Assembly: GCA_042569595.1 (NCBI GenBank)
Contig: JBHPHI010000021.1
Coordinates: forward strand, 1 to 14,758
DNA from: JBHPHI01 sp042569595
GTDB taxonomy: Bacteria > Patescibacteriota > Microgenomatia > UBA1400 > 2-01-FULL-45-11
Reading direction: 5' to 3'
DNA: 14,758 nucleotides
Below are positions 8,326 through 14,758 of this stretch, one piece after another. The translations under genes were made by a program, and so were the position numbers. Below the pieces are notes generated by a model. The model saw nothing but the letters and a program-made list of their open reading frames with translations. It had not been told where the DNA came from and did not search any database. The first letter of the stretch is position 1; each line of letters opens with the position of its first letter.

Positions 8326-8988
8326 TTACAAATCATGTGTGGTTTCTGGAAGTCCTTCAATTAAGGGGGAGTATATTACCCTCGTCACATCAGTTCCACT
8401 TATTAAACTAATGGTTGAGGTAAACGTTATCTGTTCTCCAGGAAGCACTGTTGTAGACTCACTCAAAGAAAATGGAGCAGACTCCGCTATCACTGATCCC
8501 TCCTTGATAATAGTAGCTGATAATCTATTTTTAAGACCCTCTTCAACCGATTTATTTGCGAGAATGACGTCAACCCTAAATGTTCTACTAGAACTTATAA
8601 TTAAGCGAGGATTAAATATTGTAAGTCTATAGTCTGTATTGTCATATTCTCCACTAGCTCCGTAAGGCTGTTCAATAACATTTGTGCTGTATGGTGGAGT
8701 TGTAATATCTGCAGACGAAGTAGAATTATTTGGTTGATAAGTTTGAACTACTTGATTAGTGGGCTGCATTGGTTGTGGGGTAGGAGTAGACAACATTTCA
8801 TTTACGATCTCTTTTATTTTTTCTTCATCAGTATCTCCCAAAACCTGCTCCTCACCCTCAATATTTAAAGATTTTGTAGCGGGTTTTTTTACAGACCTAT
8901 ATGCCATGAAAAATGATCCAGTAATAACTAACCCCATCAGCAAAGCCGTGGCTACAATCTCATCTCTAAAGTTTGTGTTGTATCTCAT
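8326..8988 (-). CDS. Membrane-anchored surface protein with C-terminal beta domain, unknown function
   Basis: I do not recognise the family of this 220-residue protein. A short cytoplasmic N-terminus is followed by one hydrophobic helix (about 11-30), then a basic stretch and an acidic, probably helical segment (44-65). A low-complexity linker rich in P, T, Q, S and N follows (66-110). The C-terminal region (about 115-210) alternates hydrophobic and polar residues, with phrases such as FRVDVILANKS and LPGEQITFT, which look like an Ig-like or fn3-like beta-sandwich. No cleavage site is evident, so the helix is probably a signal anchor with the beta domain outside. Its ATG comes one base after the stop of the 176-residue gene, so the two are likely translationally coupled. 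The stop codon sits in an AT-rich inverted repeat. Confidence 0.72.
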   Translation of the reverse strand: MRYNTNFRDEIVATALLMGLVITGSFFMAYRSVKKPATKSLNIEGEEQVLGDTDEEKIKEIVNEMLSTPTPQPMQPTNQVVQTYQPNNSTSSADITTPPYSTNVIEQPYGASGEYDNTDYRLTIFNPRLIISSSRTFRVDVILANKSVEEGLKNRLSATIIKEGSVIAESAPFSLSESTTVLPGEQITFTSTISLISGTDVTRVIYSPLIEGLPETTHDL

Positions 8989-8989
8989 T

Positions 8990-9520
8990 TTATTCTGAAG
9001 ACTTATTGCGTTCTTTATATACCTTTTCCGCCTCTACGTATACTCGATCTTCGATTGATGATTCAGCCAAACTTAAAAAATCATTATTATTTAAAGCCTC
9101 ATTTGGTGATTTCTTTACAAGTTCTAAAACCACACCTACTACATCTTCAATTGCCCTTACTAAGGCTAGAACCTGGTCATGTCGTATTTGAAGAGCCCAA
9201 AAATAATTGTATTCTTGATCATCACCCTCAAGTTCGGAAGCTTTTATTTTCACAAACAAATCAAATCTTTCAGGTGAATCAAGCGCTGTTTTTACATATG
9301 ACTCTATAAAACTAGGCAAAGAAATAGCCTGAGACTCTGCTTTCCTAGATCTTTCTTTTAACCCTCCTTCGTCTAAAGACCCAATAGAATTATGCAGGTC
9401 CTGCCAGAAAGAATTGTCTAATAAAGAAGAAAGTAGATTTTTATTTTTTTCAAGTTGCCCTAGGACATATACTCTTAGGGATTCTTTTTGTACAATGTTT
9501 TTTTCGTTAATAAAAATCAT
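8990..9520 (-). CDS. Conserved-looking hypothetical helical protein
   Basis: I cannot assign this 176-residue protein to a family. It is charged and predicted largely alpha-helical, with no signal peptide or membrane helix, so it is probably cytoplasmic. The stretch at about 97-142, around FWALQIRHDQVLALVRAIED and the following valine-rich helix, is the most regular amphipathic part. It is the first gene of a two-gene unit with the membrane-anchored protein downstream (1-base gap). It is divergent from the c-subunit-like gene, with 51 bases between starts. It could be a cytoplasmic partner of the anchored protein, but this rests only on position. Confidence 0.65.
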   Translation of the reverse strand: MIFINEKNIVQKESLRVYVLGQLEKNKNLLSSLLDNSFWQDLHNSIGSLDEGGLKERSRKAESQAISLPSFIESYVKTALDSPERFDLFVKIKASELEGDDQEYNYFWALQIRHDQVLALVRAIEDVVGVVLELVKKSPNEALNNNDFLSLAESSIEDRVYVEAEKVYKERNKSSE

Positions 9521-9527
9521 GATTTGT

Positions 9528-9556
9528 TTGCTTACTATTATGTCAAATTGTAAGAT
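9528..9556 (+). promoter_or_regulatory. Candidate promoter of the ATP synthase operon (weak)
   Basis: In the 51-base divergent gap, TTGCTT (9528-9533) is followed by exactly 17 bases and TAAGAT (9551-9556). Each hexamer matches consensus at 4 of 6 positions. A start near 9563 would leave a leader of only about 9 bases before the ATG at 9572, so the message could be nearly leaderless. An alternative -10, TATTAT, lies at 9536-9541 without a good -35. Confidence 0.3.
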
Positions 9557-9571
9557 GGTAAAGATAAATAT

Positions 9572-11524
9572 ATGAGAAAAAACTGGCTTCTACACATCCT
9601 TTTTACTATACCGCTTTTGCTTTTTTATTTGAAGACAGCCTCTCCTGTGCATGCCCAAACCCCAGACCACTTCCATGTAAATTTAGAATCTGGAGCAAAC
9701 AAAACCGCAGGCATTCCTTTTAAAATTACCATCATAGCCGAGGATTCTGGCCACAGCACCCTTACATCATTTACAGATACTGCAACTTTATCTGATACAA
9801 CAAGTACGATTTACCCAAATACTACTGGAAATTTTGTAAGTGGTATTTGGTCAGGAGATGTTTATATTACTCAGACAGGAAGTAGTGTAGAAATCACTGC
9901 AGCATATCTTACAGCGACAGGAACTTCCTCAAGTTTTGTTGTTGATCCAGACTCCAGAATAAAATTTTTAACAATATTAAGCGGAAATAATCAGGTAGGA
10001 GAAGTTCAGCAGGCCTTATCTCAGGCATACACAATCAAAGCTTCAGACCCATTTAATAATGCTCTAAGTGGAATAGGGGTTAACTTTGCCATTAGTAGTT
10101 ACCCATCTGGATCTACGGGACAAAGCCTTAGTTCTTATGCCGGAACCACCGATTCATCAGGACAATCCCAAACAATTTTAACTTTAGGGAGAAAAACTGG
10201 ACCATATCAAGTTACGGCAACCCTAACTTCAGGGATCACAAACAGCATTATTTTTTATGCCAATGCTGCAGCAGGGGCGCTTCAGAGTATAAATATTTCT
10301 CCTCCAGTTGCAGTTATTCCACTTGGAGGGTTTATGGCCTTCACAGCCACAGGACTTGATCAATATCAAAATTCAATAGCAATTACTCCAACATGGAGTG
10401 TAGTTAATGACGGTGGTTATATCGACAACACTGGAATTTTTTATGCCAATACTGTTTCGGGTATATTTCTAAACACAGTCAAAGCCGAAGCCTTAAGTAG
10501 GGGGTCAACAGCCAGCGTTACCGTTATTGCAGGTACTGGTTCTGGAGACGGTTCTGAGTCAACAGTCGGAGCAACACCTAGCCCGACACCAACGGCATCT
10601 CCATCAGCTTACCCAGCAGGGATCTTAAATGATATATATGTTGACCCATCTGTCATTTCCGCATTAAAAGATGCACAAATTCCCATCATTGCAGAAGCAG
10701 TGGATGCTTTGGGTAATTCAATTTCACAAGGAGTAAATTTCACATTCGAGGTTTCAGGTGACTTGGGCACCATTACTCAAACAGGAGTAAATAGCGTTTT
10801 ACTTACTGCCTCTGAAACAGGCATAGGAACAATCACTGTTACAGCTCAGCAAGGAGATGTTGTTCGTATAGCTAAAATAGTTGGAAGTGTTGGAACCGGA
10901 CTAAATAGAAGGTTAGTAATAGAACCAATAGAAAGTCCACAAAGAGTTGGCGAGCCGTTCACAATTTCTATCGCGGCTAAAGATTCTTTAAATGAATTTA
11001 TAACTGACTATCAAGGTCCATTAGTTATTGCTGATACGACTGGCACTATTGATCCTGAAGTAATCCAACCTAACGAAGACGGAATTTGGTACGTTCAAGC
11101 AGTTATTCAAGCTGGAAGTGAAGAAGTTAGTATTTCTGTAGCAGGTGATGGGATGGTGGGTGTGAGTAATATTTTTGAAGTTACTGGCGAACCAGACGCC
11201 AAAGACTTATTCAGCCTTGGAGCTGGAGAGGGATTTGGAGATATTTTAGGATCTTCTATATCCGCAAAACTCAAGGAACTGTTTCAACTAAAAGATGCCA
11301 ACAAGTACACAATATTTAGATATTTATCAGCAGGACTAGCTGCAGGAATTGGAGTGTTAGGGGCTAGTATTGGGGGGGGCCTTATGGCAAGCAAAGGTCT
11401 GGAGGCAATCGGGAGAAATCCTTTTGCAAAAAGAAAGCTTAAAATAAATCTTTATCTTAGTATTATTGCCTTCATAGCTGCTGCAGGACTAGCAGTTTAT
11501 GCCTCTTTTCTTATACTACGCTAA
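9572..11524 (+). CDS. ATP synthase c-subunit-like protein with large extracellular Ig-like N-terminal region
   Basis: The 650-residue chain starts with a signal peptide (basic MRKN, hydrophobic core 5-20, likely cleavage after VHA at 28). Next come about five Ig-like/invasin-like beta domains: roughly 31-124, 130-233, 235-320, 350-440 and 447-537. A Pro/Thr/Ser linker lies at about 333-348. The first and last beta domains resemble each other. A short helical segment (555-575) leads into an F-type c-subunit hairpin: helix 1 (about 583-606) with the GIGVLGASIGGG glycine pattern, a loop with LEAIGRNP (610-617), and helix 2 (about 626-648) ending AVYASFLIL. Normal c subunits have 70-90 residues. 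Topology is consistent, because c-subunit N-termini lie outside. The conserved helix-2 carboxylate is absent: the equivalent positions are I635 or A638, and no D, E or Q lies in either helix. The gene occupies the atpE position, upstream of atpF-atpH-atpA-atpG. A G8 tract falls within helix 1 codons. Ion transport by this protein is doubtful. Confidence 0.85.
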   Translation: MRKNWLLHILFTIPLLLFYLKTASPVHAQTPDHFHVNLESGANKTAGIPFKITIIAEDSGHSTLTSFTDTATLSDTTSTIYPNTTGNFVSGIWSGDVYITQTGSSVEITAAYLTATGTSSSFVVDPDSRIKFLTILSGNNQVGEVQQALSQAYTIKASDPFNNALSGIGVNFAISSYPSGSTGQSLSSYAGTTDSSGQSQTILTLGRKTGPYQVTATLTSGITNSIIFYANAAAGALQSINISPPVAVIPLGGFMAFTATGLDQYQNSIAITPTWSVVNDGGYIDNTGIFYANTVSGIFLNTVKAEALSRGSTASVTVIAGTGSGDGSESTVGATPSPTPTASPSAYPAGILNDIYVDPSVISALKDAQIPIIAEAVDALGNSISQGVNFTFEVSGDLGTITQTGVNSVLLTASETGIGTITVTAQQGDVVRIAKIVGSVGTGLNRRLVIEPIESPQRVGEPFTISIAAKDSLNEFITDYQGPLVIADTTGTIDPEVIQPNEDGIWYVQAVIQAGSEEVSISVAGDGMVGVSNIFEVTGEPDAKDLFSLGAGEGFGDILGSSISAKLKELFQLKDANKYTIFRYLSAGLAAGIGVLGASIGGGLMASKGLEAIGRNPFAKRKLKINLYLSIIAFIAAAGLAVYASFLILR

Positions 11525-11571
11525 AACACCATCGTTGATTAAACGCCCCCGAGTTGCTAAGCTAAATAAAG

Positions 11572-11588
11572 CTGGACTTGAAGTCCAG
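11572..11588. repeat. Perfect inverted repeat between the c-like gene and atpF
   Basis: CTGGACTTGAAGTCCAG is a perfect inverted repeat of 8-base arms around one central G. In RNA it would fold as a 6-base-pair stem (CTGGAC/GTCCAG) with a 5-base loop. It lies in the 87-base gap between the c-like stop and the atpF start, the longest gap in the operon. No T-run follows, so it does not look like an intrinsic terminator. It could protect the upstream message, act in attenuation, or bind a dimeric regulator. Confidence 0.55.
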
Positions 11589-11611
11589 TAATCTAGTTAT
11601 GAAAACTGCCC

Positions 11612-12127
11612 ATGAATAGTCTTTGGATCATATACGCCACAACAATCTTCTACATAGTTATATTGGTATTGTATTTTATTAGACGATCAAAAAAACATGA
11701 ATCAGAACTTGAGCGGTTCCTAAGCTCAGCCAAGAATCAAGTTGAAAGACATAAGAGCTCAGCTTCTAAGAAAGCCAATGAAAAAGTAATTAAAGCCGTT
11801 GAAATAGTCAAGAGAGTTCAAAAAGCTGCTGAAGAATTCGAAAGCAAGGCACACAACGAGTACGAACAAATTATTCAAGACGCAAAGGATGAGAGAAGAG
11901 AAGTTATAGCTTCGGCAAAAACTGAAATTGAAAATCTCTTCCAACGAGCTGAAGACGAACTAGAAGAATACAGACTTCAAAGACAAAAAGAAATCGAAAA
12001 AAACCTTATAAAACTAGTTGTCGCAGTTACAGAAAAAGTAGTCGAAATGAAGTTGGATCCAATAACCCATAAAAAACTAATAGTCAAAGCTCTTAAAGAA
12101 GTCAAAATCAAGAAAGAACAGTCATGA
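11612..12127 (+). CDS. atpF: F-type ATP synthase subunit b (peripheral stalk)
   Basis: This 171-residue protein has the subunit b layout. One N-terminal membrane helix (about 4-23) is followed by basic residues and a long, highly charged helix (about 28-145) with coiled-coil character. The C-terminal segment (about 130-165) resembles the delta-binding end of b subunits. It should form the stator stalk that holds F1 still against the rotor. Primary sequence is poorly conserved in this family, so the call depends on architecture and on its place before delta and alpha. The ATG at 11612 has no obvious Shine-Dalgarno. Its TGA stop overlaps the atpH start as ATGA, a classic coupling arrangement that also shows TGA is a stop codon here. 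Confidence 0.85.
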   Translation: MNSLWIIYATTIFYIVILVLYFIRRSKKHESELERFLSSAKNQVERHKSSASKKANEKVIKAVEIVKRVQKAAEEFESKAHNEYEQIIQDAKDERREVIASAKTEIENLFQRAEDELEEYRLQRQKEIEKNLIKLVVAVTEKVVEMKLDPITHKKLIVKALKEVKIKKEQS

Positions 12128-12711
12128 AGGGCAGCACACAACTTGCAAAAGAGTTGATAAAAAACATTTACACCACAGAAACTTTAAAAAAAATCTCTGA
12201 TGCTTTAGAAAAACTTTCAAACAACAGGGGGTTTAAGATTCACTCCAATGAAATTATCAACGACGACACTCTTACAGATAACCAAAAAAAGAATCAACTT
12301 CTCTACATCATAAAAAGCATAGAAATTCCCACTTTACACGATTTTTTCTCAGACCAACTTGCTGAATATTCTTTTTGGCTTTTTTCATCAGGGCAAATTG
12401 ATTATTTTGACAACTTTGTTCAAGAGTTTCAACTTTCCACGGAGGACATAAAGATAGTCAATATAACAACTGCAATAAAGCTAAGCCCAGAAGATTTACG
12501 AGCCATAGCCAACAACCTTACTAAATCATTTGGTAAAAAAACTGTTCTTAATCATGAGATAAACTCCTCAATATTAGGAGGGGCTCAAATTAGAGTAGAA
12601 AATCTTATTTTTGATATATCCTTAAGAAGCAAGTTTAGGCATTTTACTAAGGAGTGGTTAAAATCTATTACGGAAACTGAAAAAATAGTTGGTTTTCAGG
12701 ACGATTTGTAA
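12124..12711 (+). CDS. atpH: F-type ATP synthase subunit delta
   Basis: The 195-residue protein has a helical N-terminal region (about 1-105) and the family's best-conserved C-terminal stretch, ILGGAQIRVENLIFDISLRS (150-169). This corresponds to the usual iGG-lxvrigdxvxDgSvrxxL segment of delta/OSCP. It caps F1 and joins the alpha subunits to the b stalk. The N-terminal half is divergent from model delta subunits. It is coupled to atpF by a 4-base overlap and is followed by an 84-base gap before atpA. That gap holds only a weak hairpin around CGCC/GGCG (about 12759-12773) and no clear promoter. Confidence 0.82.
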   Translation: MKGSTQLAKELIKNIYTTETLKKISDALEKLSNNRGFKIHSNEIINDDTLTDNQKKNQLLYIIKSIEIPTLHDFFSDQLAEYSFWLFSSGQIDYFDNFVQEFQLSTEDIKIVNITTAIKLSPEDLRAIANNLTKSFGKKTVLNHEINSSILGGAQIRVENLIFDISLRSKFRHFTKEWLKSITETEKIVGFQDDL

Positions 12712-12795
12712 TTCGATACACTTTAAAATTATTTTTCCCTAGTTTAGGATGAGTATAGCGCCGTATATTGGCGATAGTTGATATTAGACAATAAT

Positions 12796-14427
12796 ATGCC
12801 AAAAAAACCAAAGAGAATCGAAGAAGTCTTGGACAACATTGTTCCTGAAGTTACTTTTAAACCAGAGTCAGCCATAGACCTCGATATTAAATCAAGAAAA
12901 TCAAACCTTTCTTTTCCAGAAATCATCAACTTTGCCTTTCCAAAAGGAATAGGCGAGTCAAAAATTGTTCAAATAGGAGAAGTTACTTACGTTGGGGATG
13001 GAATAATTCACGTATCAGGGTTAGACAAAGCAACAATTGATGAAGTGGTTGAGATAAAGACTCAAGAAGGAACGATAGAAAAGGCACTTATTTTGGGAGT
13101 TAGAGAAGAGAGAGTAGAAGCTGTGGTGTTGGGTGATTATTCAAACATCAAAAGAGGAGATCAAGCTAGATCTACGGGCAATAGATTAAAAATTCCCGCT
13201 GGAAAAGGGTTGCTGGGAAGGGTTGTTAATCCTTTAGGAAGCCCAATAGATGGGAAAGGAAGTATTAGTGCTGAAGTCTATAGGGATGTAGAATTCCCAT
13301 CTCCAGGAGTTATGGATAGAGAGCCAGTTACAGAAGCTCTCCATACAGGCATCGTTGTCTTAGACGCCACTATTCCTATAGGAAAAGGGCAAAGGGAGTT
13401 AGTGATTGGAGATAGAAAAACAGGAAAGAGTAGAACTTTATTAGATATCATTAGTAATCAAAAAGGCCAAAAAGTTATTTGTATTTATGTTGGGGTGGGC
13501 ATTCAAACCGCTAAAGCAAAAGCAGCACTTCAGTTATTACAAGAACGCGAGGCAATGAGTTATACAATTTTTGTTGCAGCGCTAGCAGATGATCCGCCAT
13601 CCCTGCAATACATAGCTCCTTATGCTGGATCAGCTATCGCAGAACACTTTGCATATCAAGGAAAAGACGTATTAATAATTTATGATGACTTATCAAAACA
13701 AGCAAAAGCATACAGACAAGTCTCATTATTACTTAAACGCTCTCCAGGAAGAGACGCATATCCTGGAGATATTTTCTTTTTGCATTCAAGACTGCTTGAG
13801 AGAGCCTCAAAGCTAAGCAAGGAGCAAGGGGGAGGATCGATTACAGCACTTCCTATTGCTGAAACTCAGTCAGGAGACGTGTCAGACTACATAGTTACCA
13901 ATCTCATGTCTATTACGGACGGACACATTTATTTAGACAACAATCTACTAAACGAAGGAATACTTCCAGCAGTAAATTCAGGAACATCAGTTTCTCGTAT
14001 TGGTGGAAAAGTTCAAAGTAAGTTATTGCAAAAAATTGGAGAGTTAACCGGGCGCACTCTAGCAAGATACGAAGAGGTAAAATCTTATGAAACCATCAAC
14101 ACTGAGGTAGCTGAGGACACTATTAGGGACATAAAGAGAGGAAAGCGAATAAAAGAGGTTTTATCTCAAGAATCAAGCCTAAACCTTTCTGAGGATGAAG
14201 AAATAATCTACTTGGCTCTTGCAACATCCAGCAGGCTAGATCATCTGGAAATGGAGGATGTACTTACATTTAAAAAAAATATTATCGAATTTTATCGCAC
14301 ACATAGTTATTCATCGCTAAAAAAAGCGACAATAAATGTTAATGATTTAGAGAAACTAAACCCCATGCTTGATAAATTATTTCAAGATTTTAGCAGACAA
14401 CACCAATTGCAAGTATTAAAAACCTAA
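12796..14427 (+). CDS. atpA: F-type ATP synthase subunit alpha
   Basis: The product (543 residues from the ATG at 12796) is a clear alpha subunit of F1. Numbered from that ATG, it has a beta-barrel start (about 55-125), the P-loop GDRKTGKS (205-212), Walker B LIIYDD (293-298), and the arginine-finger segment SVSRIGG with R401, which reaches into the catalytic site on beta. It forms the alpha3beta3 head with atpD, not seen here. In most alpha subunits the P-loop reads GDRQTGKT, so Q to K and T to S are unusual. The N-terminus (about 50 residues before the barrel) differs from the usual short delta-binding helix, though RIEEVLDNIV could play that role. The C-terminal third is also divergent. 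The frame is open to a TTG at 12778, adding six residues; neither start has a clear Shine-Dalgarno. A single base separates its stop from atpG. Confidence 0.93.
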   Translation: MPKKPKRIEEVLDNIVPEVTFKPESAIDLDIKSRKSNLSFPEIINFAFPKGIGESKIVQIGEVTYVGDGIIHVSGLDKATIDEVVEIKTQEGTIEKALILGVREERVEAVVLGDYSNIKRGDQARSTGNRLKIPAGKGLLGRVVNPLGSPIDGKGSISAEVYRDVEFPSPGVMDREPVTEALHTGIVVLDATIPIGKGQRELVIGDRKTGKSRTLLDIISNQKGQKVICIYVGVGIQTAKAKAALQLLQEREAMSYTIFVAALADDPPSLQYIAPYAGSAIAEHFAYQGKDVLIIYDDLSKQAKAYRQVSLLLKRSPGRDAYPGDIFFLHSRLLERASKLSKEQGGGSITALPIAETQSGDVSDYIVTNLMSITDGHIYLDNNLLNEGILPAVNSGTSVSRIGGKVQSKLLQKIGELTGRTLARYEEVKSYETINTEVAEDTIRDIKRGKRIKEVLSQESSLNLSEDEEIIYLALATSSRLDHLEMEDVLTFKKNIIEFYRTHSYSSLKKATINVNDLEKLNPMLDKLFQDFSRQHQLQVLKT

Positions 14428-14428
14428 C

Positions 14429-14758
14429 ATGGCAACTATACGAGAAATCAAAGAGGAACAAACCACCGTAAGAGGTGTTGGGGAGTTTGCCACAAGCTTA
14501 CAACATATTGCAGCCGGTCGAATGGTGAGGTTGAGAAAATTGGTGTTGGCAGCAAAAAGATTTGCTGATGAGGCCACAGTTATTTTAAGGGAGCTAGAGC
14601 TCGAAAGGACTAAAAGATTAGAAAAAGAACTCGGGGTAAAAAAAAGTCAGCTATCAAAATCAAAAACTCAAGATAAAACTACAGGAAAAACAGCTATTTT
14701 TGTTATCTCTTCAGACCAGGGCTTATGCGGAAGTTACAACATAGAAATAATCAGAAAA
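14429..14758 (+). CDS. atpG: F-type ATP synthase subunit gamma, N-terminal part (3' end outside window)
   Basis: The first 110 codons are present and run off the right edge. The N-terminal coiled-coil helix starts MATIREIKE, matching the usual gamma opening (xxxREIKxRI), and continues through a MVRLRK segment equivalent to the canonical M(V)A..K(L/M)RK stretch. At about residues 90-104 AIFVISSDQGLCGSY matches the strongly conserved (V)(S/T)SDRGLCGG motif, with Q in place of R. Gamma is the central rotor shaft coupling the c ring to F1 catalysis. Between helix and motif there is a very basic segment (about 63-87, rich in K, E and S). It follows atpA with one base between stop and start. Confidence 0.9.
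   Translation, partial: MATIREIKEEQTTVRGVGEFATSLQHIAAGRMVRLRKLVLAAKRFADEATVILRELELERTKRLEKELGVKKSQLSKSKTQDKTTGKTAIFVISSDQGLCGSYNIEIIRK

Noticed and set aside
8313..8333. ATTTGTA/TACAAAT inverted repeat as terminator of the 220-residue gene
   Set aside because: The stem is all but one A-T pair, overlaps the stop codon and has no following T-run on the minus strand, so it is too weak to call.
8315..9309. Plus-strand frames opposite the two unknown minus-strand genes
   Set aside because: The minus-strand frames are longer, tightly coupled (TAA, one base, ATG) and show a membrane anchor and linker. The plus-strand frames overlap each other and look like antisense shadows.
9572..11524. Plain adhesin with an unrelated membrane anchor
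   Set aside because: The C-terminal hairpin matches c-subunit features (glycine-rich helix 1, LEAIGRNP loop, helix 2) and the gene directly precedes atpF-atpH-atpA-atpG.
12754..12778. Hairpin around CGCC/GGCG before atpA as a terminator or riboswitch
   Set aside because: The stem has only four base pairs and is followed by a mismatch. No T-run or known riboswitch pattern is present.
12778..12795. TTG start adding six residues to AtpA
   Set aside because: No Shine-Dalgarno supports it and an ATG follows in frame. The difference is small, so some doubt remains.

Overview
The window looks like chromosomal DNA of a small-genome, AT-rich bacterium. My best guess is a member of the Candidate Phyla Radiation (Patescibacteria), perhaps Microgenomates-like. 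This is an inference from the AT-rich codon use, tightly packed genes with few Shine-Dalgarno sequences, divergent F1 subunits, and the mix of GH57, GH13, ROK and GT4/GT5-like genes. The standard code fits: TGA is a true stop at the end of atpF. No rRNA, tRNA, CRISPR array or insertion sequence was seen, and no gene-free stretch exceeds 300 bases.

Layout. (1) Positions 1-1256, minus strand: a large multipass membrane protein running off the left edge, resembling DUF2723/GT-C membrane glycosyltransferases. (2) 1302-5184, plus strand: two overlapping genes, a GH13 amylase domain fused to a ROK sugar kinase and a second complete GH13 enzyme paralogous to the first. (3) 8195 down to 5177, minus strand: a GlgA-like glycosyltransferase, a GH57 amylase and a small protein made of two copies of one domain, all behind a recognisable promoter. 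(4) 9520 down to 8326, minus strand: two unrecognised proteins, one apparently membrane-anchored with an outside beta-domain. (5) 9572-14758, plus strand: an F-type ATP synthase operon with a c-subunit-like protein, b, delta, alpha and the start of gamma.

Regions 2 and 3 together form a small alpha-glucan (glycogen or maltodextrin) module: polymer synthesis by the glycosyltransferase, cleavage or rearrangement by GH57 and GH13 enzymes, and probable phosphorylation of released sugar by the ROK domain.

The most striking object is the gene in the atpE position. It is 650 residues long: a signal peptide, about 510 residues of tandem Ig-like/invasin-like beta domains, and only then a c-subunit hairpin with the typical glycine-rich helix 1 and an RNP loop. 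Helix 2 of this hairpin has no acidic or other polar ion-binding residue where the essential carboxylate should be. No atpB or ordinary atpE precedes it. Either a normal a/c pair lies elsewhere and this is an accessory rotor subunit, or the F1 motor here drives a membrane ring with large surface domains rather than an ion turbine.
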